A stretch of 64,000 nt of DNA from a gamma proteobacterium HIMB30 (GTDB lineage Bacteria > Pseudomonadota > Gammaproteobacteria > Pseudomonadales > Litorivicinaceae): assembly GCA_000227525.2 (NCBI GenBank), contig AGIG01000017.1, positions 41,537 to 105,536 of the forward strand, given 5' to 3'. The translations under genes and the position numbers were made by a program. Below the pieces are notes generated by a model, which saw nothing but the letters and a program-made list of their open reading frames with translations, searched no databases and had not been told where the DNA came from. This document shows positions 1-8,462 of the stretch, in pieces. The stretch's first letter is position 1; each line of letters begins with the position of its first letter.

Positions 1-626
1 CGCTCGTCAGAAAGGATGAAAAAGCCGAGCTCTTCAGATTGTTTAAGTAAGAACTCCCAGGTCAACACGGGCAGATCGGCGCCATAGGGATCGGCTGGCG
101 AGTTGACCACCACGATTTTGACTTTGGGCCACTGCTCCTCGGTGATGTCCCGGTAGGTTGGCTGCTGTGAGGTCATGGTGGAGCAATAGATGGGCTCGAG
201 CCCGGCGATGCGGGCGGCTGTCTCATAGATCGGGTCGGAAGGGTTGGGTAGCACGATGTAGCCGTCGCGTTCGCCTTCGGCGAGTATCTGGATCGCTGAG
301 AATATTCCTTCTGCGCCGCCGTTGGTTCCAATGACGTTATTTTCGGTGAAGGTCTTTGACTTGACAGCGTGACGGGTCTTCAACCACGAATACATGGTTC
401 CCCTGAGCTCTCGCAGCCCACCATATCCGCCCGCACCGTTAATCGCCTTGCCGATCGTTGGCGAATATTTTTTGTACTCCTCGACCACAAACGAAGGTGG
501 CTTATGCGCCGGTTCAGAGATACTGAAATCAATGATGTCCTTTTCCGGTTCTGATACCCGAGATAACAAGTGATTCAGACGAACCCCTGGCGGGATATCG
601 AGTGAGTTCCAAAACGTCTTTTCCAT
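1..626 (-). CDS. Class I/II aminotransferase, N-terminal part (DapC-like), runs off the window
   Basis: PLP-dependent fold-type I aminotransferase, cut by the window edge after 208 codons. Reading from the ATG at 626, the visible family features are SISEPAHKPPSF near residue 30, GGYGGLRELRG near 65, GTNGGAEGIFSAIQ (the PLP-phosphate contact region), PNPSDPIYE, a degenerate NSPADPYG where relatives have NPGNPTG, and ILSDE at the cut, whose Asp would contact the PLP ring nitrogen. The Schiff-base lysine lies outside the window. The motif order resembles N-succinyldiaminopimelate aminotransferase (DapC, lysine/peptidoglycan precursor pathway), but aspartate-aminotransferase relatives cannot be excluded. 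Confidence 0.8.
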   Translation of the reverse strand, partial: MEKTFWNSLDIPPGVRLNHLLSRVSEPEKDIIDFSISEPAHKPPSFVVEEYKKYSPTIGKAINGAGGYGGLRELRGTMYSWLKTRHAVKSKTFTENNVIGTNGGAEGIFSAIQILAEGERDGYIVLPNPSDPIYETAARIAGLEPIYCSTMTSQQPTYRDITEEQWPKVKIVVVNSPADPYGADLPVLTWEFLLKQSEELGFFILSDE

Positions 627-1258
627 GCCTGTCCTTCGATAGCTACTAGAGTAATGATCGGATGATAAGCGCATTATTTTAGCCACAGATACTCATGGAG
701 TCTCAATCAATTGGGTCGTTGTAACCGACAAATCTGTAAAGGTCGGTGGACGTTGACCGATTGATTGAATTGGGTTGTACTGAAACTCGTGTTCGCTGTT
801 TGGGGGCGCACTTTGGCTATTTCGCATACCGCGTCATGGATTATCGGGAGTCTCACGGCGTCGAGTATCGTGGTCAGTGGTTTGTTCGTGTATTCATTGA
901 GAGACGGCTCCCCGTCAAATCCGTACAGTCGTGTTTCGACCTATTCGATCGTTCCTGACCTCTGGGTGTGTCGCAAAAATACCAATATCAGGGGCCACGA
1001 ATACACCTATTCAGTGAATCTAAGGAATGGCTCGACGGGATCAGCGCGCCTTGCTTGTGAGGGCGTGAAACCACTCAACGTGAGCCCGATGGAACCGCGT
1101 GCTCGGATGGGTCCCAATGGGATCAGGCCGCCAATGATGCGTGTTGATCCAGACGCGAAGTAACAGTCATTGATCGTCTCGGCACTATACGACTGATCGG
1201 CAGCTGGAATAGAATGTCAGCGGGCACGATTGAACTCCCCTTCTGCCATTGAGGTGTT
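627..1258. other. Long intergenic stretch, no supported gene
   Basis: About 630 bases between two divergent genes. The only long open frame is plus-strand 765-1163 (132 codons). Its product would have one hydrophobic stretch (SWIIGSLTASSIVVSGLFVY) and then a low-complexity tail that looks like nothing I know. It starts without a convincing ribosome site and overlaps another open frame (746-958). I do not call it a gene. Promoters for the aminotransferase (leftward) and for the gene at 1259 (rightward) must lie here, but I cannot place them with confidence. Confidence 0.4.
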
Positions 1259-2131
1259 ATGTATTTAATCGCATTCGAGATCGATTCCGTTGAGGCTGTT
1301 AAGGAACTCAACACTGAGCATGGCTGGAAGAGCTGGAACTGGTCCACCGCAGTCCGCCTGATCAGGGACTACTTCGCGGGTTGTGTCGAAACTGCCCGAC
1401 CAGGAATTTCTCCGAAGATCGAATTTCAAATTTTACACACTGACATCTCGATCGATCGGTGGTTTAAAGATGGTGAGCCAAGTATCTTCCGGTTGATCGA
1501 TTATGTTGAGACACGATCTACATTCCGCAACAAAGTGTTGGATGATTGGTTCGATAACGCCCTGCGGAGGGATCAATATGTCTTGACGCTGCTTGCGACA
1601 GTCGGGGGTGACGTCAGCTACGACAAGCTTTGGGATCGGTTAATTGCGAACAGCTTGAAGTGGCGCGGGAATGTGTCTGTCGTCCAGCTACAGAGTGAGC
1701 AGATTGATTTGGCGACTCTTGATCGCGCGTCGAACAAGCTCCTGGGGACCGCTATTGGCGACCTAAGCTACCGGGTTGATCCTTTGAAGATCAACACTGA
1801 CCGCCGCGAGACGCTGAGACAGGTCGAGTTTTTTGATCGAATTTTTACCGAGCTTCAAAAAAGAGAGGATCTCCGGAGACAGGCAGAAGCAGAAGCCACA
1901 GATGACGAGGGCGGAGACGAGACCTATACGATTCAGTTAATGGCAGTTAAGAATAAAGTAGCGGCCGCCAAAGTGATCGCTGACCAGTTTTCGATTCCGG
2001 TCTCAGAGGCGTTATCCTCTCTCAAGGAGTTACCCATCGTCTTGGCTGAGGGAGCCACGCAAGAGCAGGCCGACGGTTTCCAGTCCGCGCTCGAGGTTGC
2101 TCGTGCTGATGTTGAGTTGATTCGTGAGTGA
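1259..2131 (+). CDS. Unknown protein with a ribosomal L7/L12-like C-terminal domain
   Basis: A 290-residue protein preceded by a good ribosome site (GAGGTG, 1249-1254). Residues 1-200 match no family I recognise and have no signal peptide or membrane segment. Residues 200-220 form a charged linker rich in Glu, Asp, Arg and Ala. Residues 222-288 closely follow the pattern of the ribosomal protein L7/L12 C-terminal domain: a YTIQL strand, NKVAAAKVI helix, SEALSSLKELPIVLAEG, then EQADGFQSALEVARADVEL, which parallels the family's KEGVSKEEAE...AGAxVEV ending. In L7/L12 this domain recruits translation factors; L7/L12-like domains also occur in non-ribosomal proteins. The role here is unknown, and the protein is probably cytoplasmic. 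Confidence 0.65.
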   Translation: MYLIAFEIDSVEAVKELNTEHGWKSWNWSTAVRLIRDYFAGCVETARPGISPKIEFQILHTDISIDRWFKDGEPSIFRLIDYVETRSTFRNKVLDDWFDNALRRDQYVLTLLATVGGDVSYDKLWDRLIANSLKWRGNVSVVQLQSEQIDLATLDRASNKLLGTAIGDLSYRVDPLKINTDRRETLRQVEFFDRIFTELQKREDLRRQAEAEATDDEGGDETYTIQLMAVKNKVAAAKVIADQFSIPVSEALSSLKELPIVLAEGATQEQADGFQSALEVARADVELIRE

Positions 2132-2141
2132 GGCTCGCTCG

Positions 2142-2963
2142 TTAGATACGCTTATCTTTTGAACGTAGCTGCTCCATTTCAATGTTTCGAATCAGCCGTT
2201 CCAGCTCGTTGGCATTTTTCTCATCTTTCAAACTGAACGTGCCCCCGAGTCGCCAACCAGCTCCCTGCTTGGTTTGGTTGATCCAGATGCACTTGAAATC
2301 GAACTCTGCTTTGAACATATCCCAGATCAGGATTCCGGGCGTCGTCCCCTTGATCGCAATGCCGTAGTTAATGGGTTCTCTGAAAAGCCATAAGCCAATT
2401 CCGGCGTTCGAGATATCGCGTATTTCGACATCCACAAACTCTCCGTAACTTTCAAACTGGGCCTTGACGGTGCGGTGCATCCCGGGCGCGATTCGATATG
2501 CGGTCCGTCTCTGGACGTACGACATCTCGAACGGACAGTGGACCACATACACCCAGGATGAGTGTTTCTTTCCAGACTTGGAGACCAGTTCCTCGCCTTG
2601 TTCGACCCGAGTCACGATGCCGTCCCAAAATGATTTAACGCCGTCGACCATGCCATACATTTTGAATACGGTGCCTTCCTCAATTTGTTCGTGTGCACTG
2701 GCCTCCATTTGGTCGAGCTTGTATTCGCCGGTCTTACGATCGACGTCGACGATAATGGTGGAGTACTCTTTTTTGGATTGGTCGATTTTCACCGCGACCA
2801 TGGCCTTGGTCCGTGATGCCCGAACGATTTTACCGATCAACGCGGGTCGCTCCTCAAGAAAGATCCACCCCCCTTCCTTAATCTTTCGGGCCTGCGCGCG
2901 CTCGATGTTGGCCGATTTGATGGGTTTTTTCGGCTCGGAAATCTTGCTGAGAATTTTTTTCAT
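2142..2963 (-). CDS. PilZ-domain c-di-GMP receptor (YcgR-like)
   Basis: A 273-residue cytoplasmic protein. Residues 25-145 form a beta-rich N-terminal region like the PilZN/YcgR flagellar-brake module. Residues 150-260 form the PilZ domain with both c-di-GMP contacts intact: an RxxxR box (Arg153-Arg157 within QRRTAYR) and DISNAG at 183-188, matching the D/NxSxxG motif. The start codon at 2963 faces the diguanylate cyclase gene at 3007 across 43 bases, so enzyme and receptor are divergently arranged. With a pilus locus in the same window it may act on motility or surface attachment, but the target is not evident. Confidence 0.85.
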   Translation of the reverse strand: MKKILSKISEPKKPIKSANIERAQARKIKEGGWIFLEERPALIGKIVRASRTKAMVAVKIDQSKKEYSTIIVDVDRKTGEYKLDQMEASAHEQIEEGTVFKMYGMVDGVKSFWDGIVTRVEQGEELVSKSGKKHSSWVYVVHCPFEMSYVQRRTAYRIAPGMHRTVKAQFESYGEFVDVEIRDISNAGIGLWLFREPINYGIAIKGTTPGILIWDMFKAEFDFKCIWINQTKQGAGWRLGGTFSLKDEKNANELERLIRNIEMEQLRSKDKRI

Positions 2964-3006
2964 TGAAGACTGCTACTATAAGGTTTACTCACGCTAGGGC
3001 GGTAGT

Positions 3007-3756
3007 ATGCAACAATTTGATTGGGTCCGTTGGATCGATGACGTTTTTTTGGATGCGCAAACCCCACGATACGTGGTGGATACTCTGGTCAACTTTCTCG
3101 GCTTAGATCAAGCGACCGGCAGCAGAAACCAAATTACACATCTATGCGATGCGCATTTTTCAACCGACGAGGCGGGTGGCGAAGTGATCGCCATCAAATT
3201 ATCCGAGGCACGTCAAATTGTATTGGTCCCGAGGGATGCATCGACTTTGAGTGAGATCCAGTTATTTGCTCATCTCGTGGATCTTGGTATTCAGCTTGCG
3301 CAGCGGCGACAGCAATTGATCACCGAGTCTCTCCTGGACCCATTGACTGGGCTCCTCAATCGCAGAGGGTGGGATGCGTATTTTGAGAGTCAGCGGGCCG
3401 TATCGGGTGTGATCGCATTTTTGGATATTGATGATTTTAAGGGCCTGAATCTAGAGATTGGTTATCAATCAGCCGATGATCGACTCGCACGTTTTGGCCG
3501 AATTTTAAGAGACTCGGTCCGGGCGACCGATTGTGTGTGTCGCTGGGGTGGCGACGAATTTGTTATTTTTTTCAGTGACGCGAACGAAGATGGTGTGAGA
3601 TCACGCCTACAGGATGTCTCTCGACACAGTGAGGCGGTGATTGGTCGATCGTTTAGTTTTGGCGCAGTTGACTTGCCGCTCGATCGAATTGAGCGTGGAG
3701 CGTGGAGTCAAGCCATCAGTCGTGCTCAGCAGGCGATGCGAAAAGGGGATCGGTAG
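3007..3756 (+). CDS. Diguanylate cyclase (GGDEF), soluble
   Basis: A 249-residue protein without membrane segments. Residues 1-105 are an unrecognised N-terminal sensor-like region. Residues 107-249 form a GGDEF domain that opens with DPLTGLLNRRGW, a canonical start. The active-site sequence GGDEF is intact at 181-185. The inhibitory I-site RATD (172-175) lies five residues before it, so product feedback inhibition is expected. It makes cyclic di-GMP from two GTP. It is divergent from a PilZ receptor gene, a pairing that suggests local signalling. No EAL or HD-GYP domain is present. Confidence 0.9.
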   Translation: MQQFDWVRWIDDVFLDAQTPRYVVDTLVNFLGLDQATGSRNQITHLCDAHFSTDEAGGEVIAIKLSEARQIVLVPRDASTLSEIQLFAHLVDLGIQLAQRRQQLITESLLDPLTGLLNRRGWDAYFESQRAVSGVIAFLDIDDFKGLNLEIGYQSADDRLARFGRILRDSVRATDCVCRWGGDEFVIFFSDANEDGVRSRLQDVSRHSEAVIGRSFSFGAVDLPLDRIERGAWSQAISRAQQAMRKGDR

Positions 3757-3805
3757 AGGGCCGAGTTAGGCGTCCGTCTGGGGTCGCGTGCAATGCAAAC
3801 GGGTG

Positions 3806-4369
3806 CTACGATTGTTGGTCGTTTGAGGACGTTTTGTCGCTATCCTCCTCAACAATTTCCTGCGAGAAGATGACCTTGTGATAGAGGCCCTCTTGGAGTT
3901 GGGTGATCGGAATATTCCCCTCGATCTTCTTCAATCTCGGAATCAGCGCGGCGAGCTCGGGGAAAGGTGACCCCAAAATCTTATCGACCACTTGCTGGTC
4001 ACTCATTGGAATCAGCGCTTCACGTTTCATGCGAAACAGGTCACGCACGTTTCGACGGGTTCTTTTGAGGTAGGCGCCTGCCTCTGGGTGAAATTCCCCC
4101 GGTAGTAACTCGATTTTATCGTAGAGGTTCGAAATGAGTCCGTATTCTGCGAGGAATTTTTCGCGGGTTTGTTCTAGAAGCGCAAGGGTCTGGCACATCT
4201 GGATCTGATTGATCGCGTCGTCCTTGATTCGATCGGTATCCTCAATAAACCGATCGAAAGTGAGCAAGGGTTTTTGATACAGCACTTTGTACTCGCCCAT
4301 GAGCAACGCGGCGATAATTGCGTAGCCGACGATCCATGTTGCGTAGAGTACGAGTAGCTCAGTGGGCAT
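3806..4369 (-). CDS. Unknown single-pass membrane protein
   Basis: A 187-residue protein. Residues 5-25 (LLVLYATWIVGYAIIAALLM) form one membrane anchor, and the rest is charged and mostly helical, with a possible coiled coil from 40 to 120 and a Ser/Asp/Glu-rich tail. There is no signal-peptidase site, so it is probably anchored in the inner membrane with the bulk on one side. I recognise no family. It stands alone, facing the GGDEF gene tail to tail. Confidence 0.55.
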   Translation of the reverse strand: MPTELLVLYATWIVGYAIIAALLMGEYKVLYQKPLLTFDRFIEDTDRIKDDAINQIQMCQTLALLEQTREKFLAEYGLISNLYDKIELLPGEFHPEAGAYLKRTRRNVRDLFRMKREALIPMSDQQVVDKILGSPFPELAALIPRLKKIEGNIPITQLQEGLYHKVIFSQEIVEEDSDKTSSNDQQS

Positions 4370-4524
4370 GACGACACCTGTCGATCGCTGCGTCGGATTC
4401 AGATTCCGGCAGCCTCTGATTGATTGCTGTATGTTTTACACAGACTCTTATCGGCCTAAGCTAGTTGATTGTTAGCGATTTTTCCACCACAGTCCGGGAT
4501 GAGGTGGAAATAAGGTTTCGGATC

Positions 4525-4728
4525 ATGCTGGTGCACTGGGTGTTAATTGCCTTTGTTTATTCCTCGGGCGATCTCGTTGCCTCGACAAAAACAGAGACCT
4601 ATCCGTTGGACTATGGAGCGGTTTTTTCGACGCAGGATAGTTGTGACAGATGGGCGAGGGAAAAGCTTTCTGATATCAAGCGGATCGAATCATTTGTGTG
4701 TTTACCTCGGCCTGCCTACCGGAATTGA
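4525..4728 (+). CDS. Small exported protein of unknown function
   Basis: A 67-residue product if read from the ATG at 4525. That start gives a plausible secretion signal (MLVHWVLIAFVYSS...), whereas the longer frame from a TTG at 4465 only adds a polar, signal-disrupting N-terminus. Two cysteines (in DSCDRW and FVCLPR) could form a disulfide in the periplasm. No family is recognised. The gene stands alone between the membrane protein to its left and the TRAP operon. Confidence 0.45.
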   Translation: MLVHWVLIAFVYSSGDLVASTKTETYPLDYGAVFSTQDSCDRWAREKLSDIKRIESFVCLPRPAYRN

Positions 4729-5035
4729 TGGCACTCATTCAGTTGGCGAACTGATCTGACCGTCCATGGTGAAAATTTGCTACCCGGGGTCTTGGGATCT
4801 ACGTCAGCTCCTCGATATATGTCGCCCGAAATAGTGCTATTTATTCGATGCGGCGCCGCGATTGATTCTGTGCGTTTTGTTTCATTTAACAAGAAAGCGA
4901 ACAAAAAAGCCGGGTGAAAGTCTTGGTTTTTGGTTAATATTTCGCCGCAGCTTGAATGGACATGAGTTTGCCTTCAAATATTGACGGGGAAATGCCCTGA
5001 AATCACTACATGATCGGAACATTGGAGATCAAAAA
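4729..5035. other. Intergenic region upstream of the TRAP operon
   Basis: About 300 bases without a gene. A possible sigma70-type promoter is TTGACG at 4981-4986 followed about 17 bases later by a poor -10 region. It would give a very short leader to dctP at 5036, so I hold it weakly. AT-rich stretches around 4890-4960 could bind a regulator. A ribosome site GGAG (about 5023) lies nine bases before the dctP start. Confidence 0.3.
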
Positions 5036-6025
5036 ATGAAAAAAATTATCGGAACCCTCACGGCTGTTGCCTTTGCTGTTGGTGCCACCGCATCATTTGC
5101 TGCATGTGATGCAGGCGAGCGTGTTGTTAAATTATCACACGTAACGGGCGGAACAACGCACCCTAAGGTTGTTGCTGCGAATAACCTGGCAGAGCGCGTA
5201 AATAAAGAGCTTAACGGCAAGATGTGTGTTGAGGTGTATCCAAACAGTACACTCTTCGGTGACTCAAAAGAACTTGAGGCACTTTTGCTTGGTGATGTGC
5301 AGTTGCTCGCACCGTCACTCTCAAAATTTGGTTCATACACCAAGAAGTACGGCGTGTTCGATCTCCCGTTTATCTTTAAGGACATGGACGCGGCGATGGC
5401 ATTCACAGCGTCTAAGACAGGCAAAGAGTTGTTGAATGCAATGGAGGACGTTGGATTCGTGGGCCTTGGTTACTGGATGAGCGGCATGAAGTACTTCTCT
5501 GCAAACAAGCCGCTGATTGCTCCAACCGATGCGAACGGTCTTAAATTCCGGGTTCAGAACTCTGACGTGGCAAAAGCAATGATCGCTGCCATGGGTGGTT
5601 CACCACAGCCAATGGCGTTTAAAGAGGTCTATGGTGCGCTGCAAACTGGCGTCGTTGATGGTCAGGAGAACACATGGTCAAACATCTACACCAAGAAGTT
5701 CTTTGAGGTTCAGGACAGTACGACTCAAACAAGCCATCAGTTGCTTGCGTACTTGTTCATGACGTCGAAAGAGTTCTTAGATAGCCTTGATGCAGACACA
5801 CGGGCGAAGTTCATCCAAATTGCTGATGAGGTGACAGTTGCTGCGAATACGTCAGTCAAAGATAAGGAAGAAACCAACCGTCAAAACATCCTTAAGGCGG
5901 GCGGAAAAATCAACGAATTGACTCCTGCACAGCGTAAGCAGTGGGTTGACGCGATGAAGCCAGTCTGGAAAAAGTTTGAGTCAGATATCGGTGCAGACAT
6001 TATCGCTGCTGCCGCTGCGTCTTAA
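5036..6025 (+). CDS. dctP: TRAP transporter substrate-binding protein
   Basis: A 329-residue periplasmic solute receptor of the DctP family. The signal peptide MKKIIGTLTAVAFAVGATASFA ends in an AxA-like site. The mature protein shows the family's early strand VVKLSHVTGGTTHPK, the mid-protein arginine in LKFRVQNSDV that normally forms a salt bridge with the ligand carboxylate, and EVYGALQTGVVDGQENTWSNIYTKKFFEVQ, the hinge and dimer-helix hallmark. The length is normal for the family. It is first in the dctP-dctQ-dctM cluster, with a strong hairpin directly downstream. The ligand is probably an organic acid; the nearby tartrate/malate dehydrogenase suggests a hydroxy-dicarboxylate. Confidence 0.93.
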   Translation: MKKIIGTLTAVAFAVGATASFAACDAGERVVKLSHVTGGTTHPKVVAANNLAERVNKELNGKMCVEVYPNSTLFGDSKELEALLLGDVQLLAPSLSKFGSYTKKYGVFDLPFIFKDMDAAMAFTASKTGKELLNAMEDVGFVGLGYWMSGMKYFSANKPLIAPTDANGLKFRVQNSDVAKAMIAAMGGSPQPMAFKEVYGALQTGVVDGQENTWSNIYTKKFFEVQDSTTQTSHQLLAYLFMTSKEFLDSLDADTRAKFIQIADEVTVAANTSVKDKEETNRQNILKAGGKINELTPAQRKQWVDAMKPVWKKFESDIGADIIAAAAAS

Positions 6026-6047
6026 TCGATTATCCAAATAGGTCACC

Positions 6048-6071
6048 AAAAGGGGGATGCGTCCCCCTTTT
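6048..6071 (+). terminator. Perfect hairpin between dctP and dctQ (partial terminator or mRNA stabiliser)
   Basis: AAAAGGGGGA (6048-6057), loop TGCG, TCCCCCTTTT (6062-6071): a perfect 10-pair stem ending in a U-tract. It lies 23 bases after the dctP stop and before the dctQ start at 6096. In TRAP operons the receptor is needed in excess over the membrane subunits, so partial termination here, or protection of the dctP 3' end, fits well. Confidence 0.75.
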
Positions 6072-6095
6072 GTTCGTTTTGAAGAGGGTTCAAGG

Positions 6096-6776
6096 ATGTC
6101 CGGGTATACGCCTCATCTTTTGTTACTAGGGATGGTGATTTTGCTCTTTATCTGGGAGCGTCTTTCACCCAAAGCGGTCGATAAGCTCGAGGACAATCTA
6201 TTAGTCCTTTTGATGGTGTTGTTGACTGTTGTCTCTTTTGGGCAGGTGATCGCTCGGTATGGCTTCAACACCGGTTGGTCTGCCGCTCTTGAATTCACCA
6301 TGGTGACATTCTCATGGCTTATTTTGGTGGGGATGAGTTATGGCATCAAACGAAGCTCACATTTGGGCGTTGATATTTTAGTTAAAGCTGTTCCGAAGCC
6401 AATCGCTAAATGGCTTGCGATCTTTGGTGCGGGAACTGGCTTGGTTTACGGTTTGATTTTGCTTGATGCCGCTTGGCTTCAGGCTGTTGGGGTTGAGACC
6501 CGGTCCGGTGCGATTGAGTACTGGGCAAAAATGTACAAAGTGAATATCGGTACAGAGGAACTTCGCTGGCCCGTCTGGGTTCAGGAAACCTTCGGTGTGA
6601 AAGACCGTGTGCAACGATGGTTGGTGCTGATCATCCTGCCAATCAGTTTGGCGCTTTTATCGTTCAGAAGCCTGCAGGCTATGGTCGAAATTTACCGTGG
6701 TGAGCGCGATATGGTCATCGCCGGTCACGAGGCTGAAGAGCTCGTGAACGAAAACAAAGACGCTTTGAAGGACTAA
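6096..6776 (+). CDS. dctQ: TRAP transporter small permease
   Basis: A 226-residue DctQ-type subunit with four predicted membrane helices (around HLLLLGMVILLFIW, LLVLLMVLLTVVSFGQV, FTMVTFSWLILVGMSYG and LVLIILPISLALLSF). The start at 6096 follows GAAGAGGG. A longer frame from 6057 begins inside the terminator hairpin and is rejected. It is longer than the usual 160-190 residues because of an insertion of about 45 residues between helices 3 and 4 (around GAIEYWAKMYKVNIG). It pairs with the large permease six bases downstream. Confidence 0.88.
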   Translation: MSGYTPHLLLLGMVILLFIWERLSPKAVDKLEDNLLVLLMVLLTVVSFGQVIARYGFNTGWSAALEFTMVTFSWLILVGMSYGIKRSSHLGVDILVKAVPKPIAKWLAIFGAGTGLVYGLILLDAAWLQAVGVETRSGAIEYWAKMYKVNIGTEELRWPVWVQETFGVKDRVQRWLVLIILPISLALLSFRSLQAMVEIYRGERDMVIAGHEAEELVNENKDALKD

Positions 6777-6782
6777 TACAGC

Positions 6783-8402
6783 ATGGAAACGTTGATTCTT
6801 TTTGCCATGGTCCTCGGCTTTTTGTTTGTCGGGGTCCCTGTCGGACTGTCGCTCGGTTTATCATCGATTCTGTACGTTGCTCTTTTCACGACCGAATCAC
6901 TGTCGTCGGTTGCGATTTCACTGTTCGGTGTTGGTACGCACTACACCTTGCTTGCGATCCCATTCTTTATTTTGGCATCGAGCTTCATGTCGACTGGTGG
7001 TGTGGCCAAGCGACTGATTCGTTTTGCGATCGCGGCGGTTGGTCATTTTCGAGGTGGTCTCGCGATGGCCTCAGTGCTTGCGTGCATGATGTTCGCGGCA
7101 CTGTCAGGTTCGTCACCGGCGACTGTCGTCGCCATCGGCACCATCGCGATCGCCGGGATGCGTCAGGTTGGCTATTCCAAAGAGTTTGCATCAGGGATTA
7201 TTGCAAACGCTGGCACCTTGGGTATTTTGATTCCGCCATCGATCGTCATGGTGGTGTACGCAGCGTCCGTTGATGTGTCTGTTGGCCGGATGTTCCTCGC
7301 GGGTGTGATCCCTGGCGCTCTCGCCGGATTGATGCTGATGCTCGCGATCTACATTGTTGCGCGTTACAAGAACCTTCCGGCTGAAGACTGGAAAGGAATG
7401 GGTGAGCTGGTCGCCGGTGGTAAGGATGCGTTTTGGGGGCTGTTTCTCATTGTGATCATCATGGGTGGTATCTATGGTGGCGTCTTTACACCAACCGAGG
7501 CTGCGGCTGCCGCCGCTGTCTATTCCGCATTTGTGGCGTTGTTTGTGTACCGCGATATGGGGCCATTCAAGGACGAGCCCTGGGTTCGCGACACGGACTC
7601 ACGTGATGCAGTCGTTGGATTTAAAGCGACCGTTTACGGGATTACGTTTTTATTAGTGTGCCTGATCCTTTCTTTCTTCGCGCTGTCTGATGTGGAAGGA
7701 GTCACTTTAGGTGGAAGATTCCGGTGGTCGTTGATCGCTTCAGTCGCTTTGATGGTTGTTTATCTCCTCTGGCGAGGTCAGACCACGAACCCTGGTCGGA
7801 TGCTCTCACTGGTGAATCAGGGGATTGTGATCTGGGGACGTAACTTTGCGGTGATGGCAAAAGGCTTCTTCCCGGCACTGGGCGGTGAAGAAACCAAACG
7901 TGTGATCTTGGATGCGACCAAAACCACCGTGATGCTGATGTTCATCATTGCCAACGCACTGTTGTTCGCGCACACATTGGCAGCCGAGCGGATTCCACAA
8001 ACAATCACGGAATGGATGTTGGGTGCAGGATTTAACTGGTTCACATTCCTGATTGCGGTAAATATTTTGTTGCTACTCGGTGGCCAGTTCATGGAGCCGT
8101 CTGGTCTTCTACTGATCGTCGCACCGGTGGTGTTCCCAATCGCGATGGAGCTCGGTATCGACCCGATTCACTTAGGGATCATTATGGTTGTGAACATGGA
8201 GATTGGGATGATTACACCGCCGATCGGTCTCAATCTCTTCGTCACCTCTGGGATCACTGGCATGAGTCTCGCTCGAGTCGTGAAGGCGGCCGCGCCATTT
8301 GTGGCGGTCCTGTTCGTGTTCCTGATTTTAGTGACCTATATCCCTTGGCTCTCAACTTGGTTACCGACCTTAGTGATGGGGCCGGAGATCATTGCAAAAT
8401 AA
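6783..8402 (+). CDS. dctM: TRAP transporter large permease, long form
   Basis: A 539-residue DctM family Na+-coupled permease. Family hallmarks include GVPVGLSLGLSS, SGSSPATVVAIGTIAI near residue 110, NAGTLGILIPPSIVMVVYA near 140, and the C-terminal half with MEIGMITPPIGLNLFVTSG. Typical DctM proteins have about 430 residues. The surplus of about 100 lies between the two halves (roughly residues 255-380, VYRDMGPFKDEPW to ETKRVILDATKT) and contains two extra hydrophobic segments. The enlarged small subunit upstream suggests both belong to one long-form TRAP subfamily. It completes the dctPQM cluster. Confidence 0.92.
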   Translation: METLILFAMVLGFLFVGVPVGLSLGLSSILYVALFTTESLSSVAISLFGVGTHYTLLAIPFFILASSFMSTGGVAKRLIRFAIAAVGHFRGGLAMASVLACMMFAALSGSSPATVVAIGTIAIAGMRQVGYSKEFASGIIANAGTLGILIPPSIVMVVYAASVDVSVGRMFLAGVIPGALAGLMLMLAIYIVARYKNLPAEDWKGMGELVAGGKDAFWGLFLIVIIMGGIYGGVFTPTEAAAAAAVYSAFVALFVYRDMGPFKDEPWVRDTDSRDAVVGFKATVYGITFLLVCLILSFFALSDVEGVTLGGRFRWSLIASVALMVVYLLWRGQTTNPGRMLSLVNQGIVIWGRNFAVMAKGFFPALGGEETKRVILDATKTTVMLMFIIANALLFAHTLAAERIPQTITEWMLGAGFNWFTFLIAVNILLLLGGQFMEPSGLLLIVAPVVFPIAMELGIDPIHLGIIMVVNMEIGMITPPIGLNLFVTSGITGMSLARVVKAAAPFVAVLFVFLILVTYIPWLSTWLPTLVMGPEIIAK

Positions 8403-8419
8403 GATCCCTGACCGGAGTT

Positions 8420-8449
8420 GGCATGATTTATCATGCCGGCTTCGTTTTT
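8420..8449 (+). terminator. Likely rho-independent terminator after dctM
   Basis: GGCATGA (8420-8426), loop TTTA, TCATGCC (8431-8437), then GGCTTCGTTTTT. A 7-pair stem and a T-run lie 17 bases beyond the dctM stop and 13 bases before the next gene. The moderate strength means read-through into the dehydrogenase gene is possible. Confidence 0.55.
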
Positions 8450-8462
8450 GATGAGGTGACCC

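Noticed and set aside
765..1163. 132-codon frame with a hydrophobic stretch in the first long gap
   Set aside because: No convincing ribosome site, overlaps another frame, and the tail reads like non-coding sequence. Not called as a gene.
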